34,518 bases of DNA from Nitrospiraceae bacterium (GTDB lineage Bacteria; Nitrospirota; Thermodesulfovibrionia; UBA6902), in NCBI GenBank assembly GCA_020356065.1, contig CP070632.1, positions 1,765,722-1,800,239 of the forward strand, in the 5' to 3' direction. The first letter of the stretch is position 1, and each line of letters starts with the position of its first letter. Both the position numbers and the translations under genes were made by a program. Below are positions 34,120-34,518 of the stretch, in pieces. Under the pieces are notes generated by a model that had not been told where the DNA came from, did no database searches, and saw nothing but the letters and a program-made list of their open reading frames with translations.

Positions 34120-34518
34120 TCAGAAGCCCAACATTACAAACAGATTGTATGTCAGCCATGACATAACTATACAAGCAGGCAGTGTAAATATCCATGCAAG
34201 AAGGATCTTTCCGGCAACTCCCCACCGTACAGCTGAGAGTCTCCTGGTGGCCCCAACACCCATGATACAGGTCGTTATCACATGAGTTGTACTGACCGGC
34301 ATTCCTAATGCACTGGCACCCATAATTACCGCAGTTGCGCTGGTCTCAGCGGCAAATCCATGGACGGGCTGCAGTTTAAGCATCTGATGGCCGAGTGTCT
34401 TGATGACCCTCCAGCCACCCATGGCCGTGCCCAGACCCATTGCAAGGGCACAGGTCAGTATGACCCAGAATGGCACTTCCAGGGTTCCGATATAACCTCC
34501 GCTTAACAGGGCCAGTGT
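34120..34518 (-). CDS. PiT-family inorganic phosphate transporter, C-terminal part (runs off right edge)
   Basis: 133 residues of open frame to the window edge. The C-terminal PiT half (PF01384) is clear: GLGTAMGGWRVIKTLGHQM, LQPVHGFAAETSATAVIM, GMPVSTTHVITTCIMGVG and RWGVAGKILLAWIFTLP. These form the second copy of the family's inverted repeat, with phosphate and Na+ or H+ ligands. The N-terminal half lies outside the window. Confidence 0.93.
   Translation of the reverse strand, partial: TLALLSGGYIGTLEVPFWVILTCALAMGLGTAMGGWRVIKTLGHQMLKLQPVHGFAAETSATAVIMGASALGMPVSTTHVITTCIMGVGATRRLSAVRWGVAGKILLAWIFTLPACIVMSWLTYNLFVMLGF

Overview
The window looks like a chromosomal stretch of an anaerobic Gram-negative bacterium. 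Pal, BamD and several lipobox lipoproteins imply an outer membrane. A UGA-decoding formate dehydrogenase with diaphorase-type partners implies anaerobic or syntrophic-like energy metabolism and a working selenocysteine (Sec) system. Gene content and style (c-di-GMP genes, TRAP-TAXI transporter, short lipoproteins, abundant dispersed palindromes) recall Nitrospirota (Thermodesulfovibrionia-like) or former Deltaproteobacteria. That placement is inference from gene content only.

Layout. 1-147: tail of an IS transposase. 305-2129: PAS-GGDEF cyclase and two PilZ proteins. 2300-5229: a lipoprotein, a FrnE/DsbA-like thiol oxidoreductase whose first active-site Cys codon is an in-frame TGA (probable Sec, UPWC motif), a broken ZIP-type transporter and a Pal lipoprotein. 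5713-8700: a repeat-bearing SH3 protein, a SLOG-like protein and an RNase D-like exonuclease. 8701-9343: no clear gene, but a long imperfect palindrome and a cluster of nested hairpins that looks like structured RNA. 9344-16069 (minus strand): a formate dehydrogenase locus with NuoE-like, HydB/NuoF-like, cyclic-nucleotide-binding-domain and Sec-containing catalytic subunits, a terminator, a small Cys-rich protein and a decayed cytochrome b subunit. 16303-19147: PPC/DUF296 protein, lipoprotein, an AAA-less Fis-type regulator and PanC. 19692-21537: an AT-rich LTA-synthase-like sulfatase broken by two frameshifts. 21735-25177: IspG, MltG, FmdE-like protein, PanD. 25603-28690: TRAP-TAXI transporter. 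29002-30957: frameshifted membrane HD-GYP protein and a trypsin-like protease. 31232-31460: tRNA-Asp and tRNA-Val. 31582-34518: BamD, siroheme-synthase dehydrogenase, DUF3568 lipoprotein, TsaC/Sua5 and the C-terminus of a PiT phosphate transporter.

How the parts work together. The fdh operon encodes a soluble NAD-linked, possibly electron-bifurcating, formate dehydrogenase. Its TGA is followed by a textbook bacterial SECIS hairpin with a GGUCU loop. That makes the second TGA, at the redox Cys of the FrnE-like protein, much more credible as a real Sec codon. PanC and PanD feed CoA synthesis, IspG isoprenoids, and the Met8p-like protein siroheme. GGDEF, PilZ and HD-GYP genes give this segment every class of c-di-GMP component. 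Several genes are broken (ZIP, cytochrome b, sulfatase, HD-GYP), so either the region is decaying or the assembly carries single-base indels. That caveat is kept with each call.
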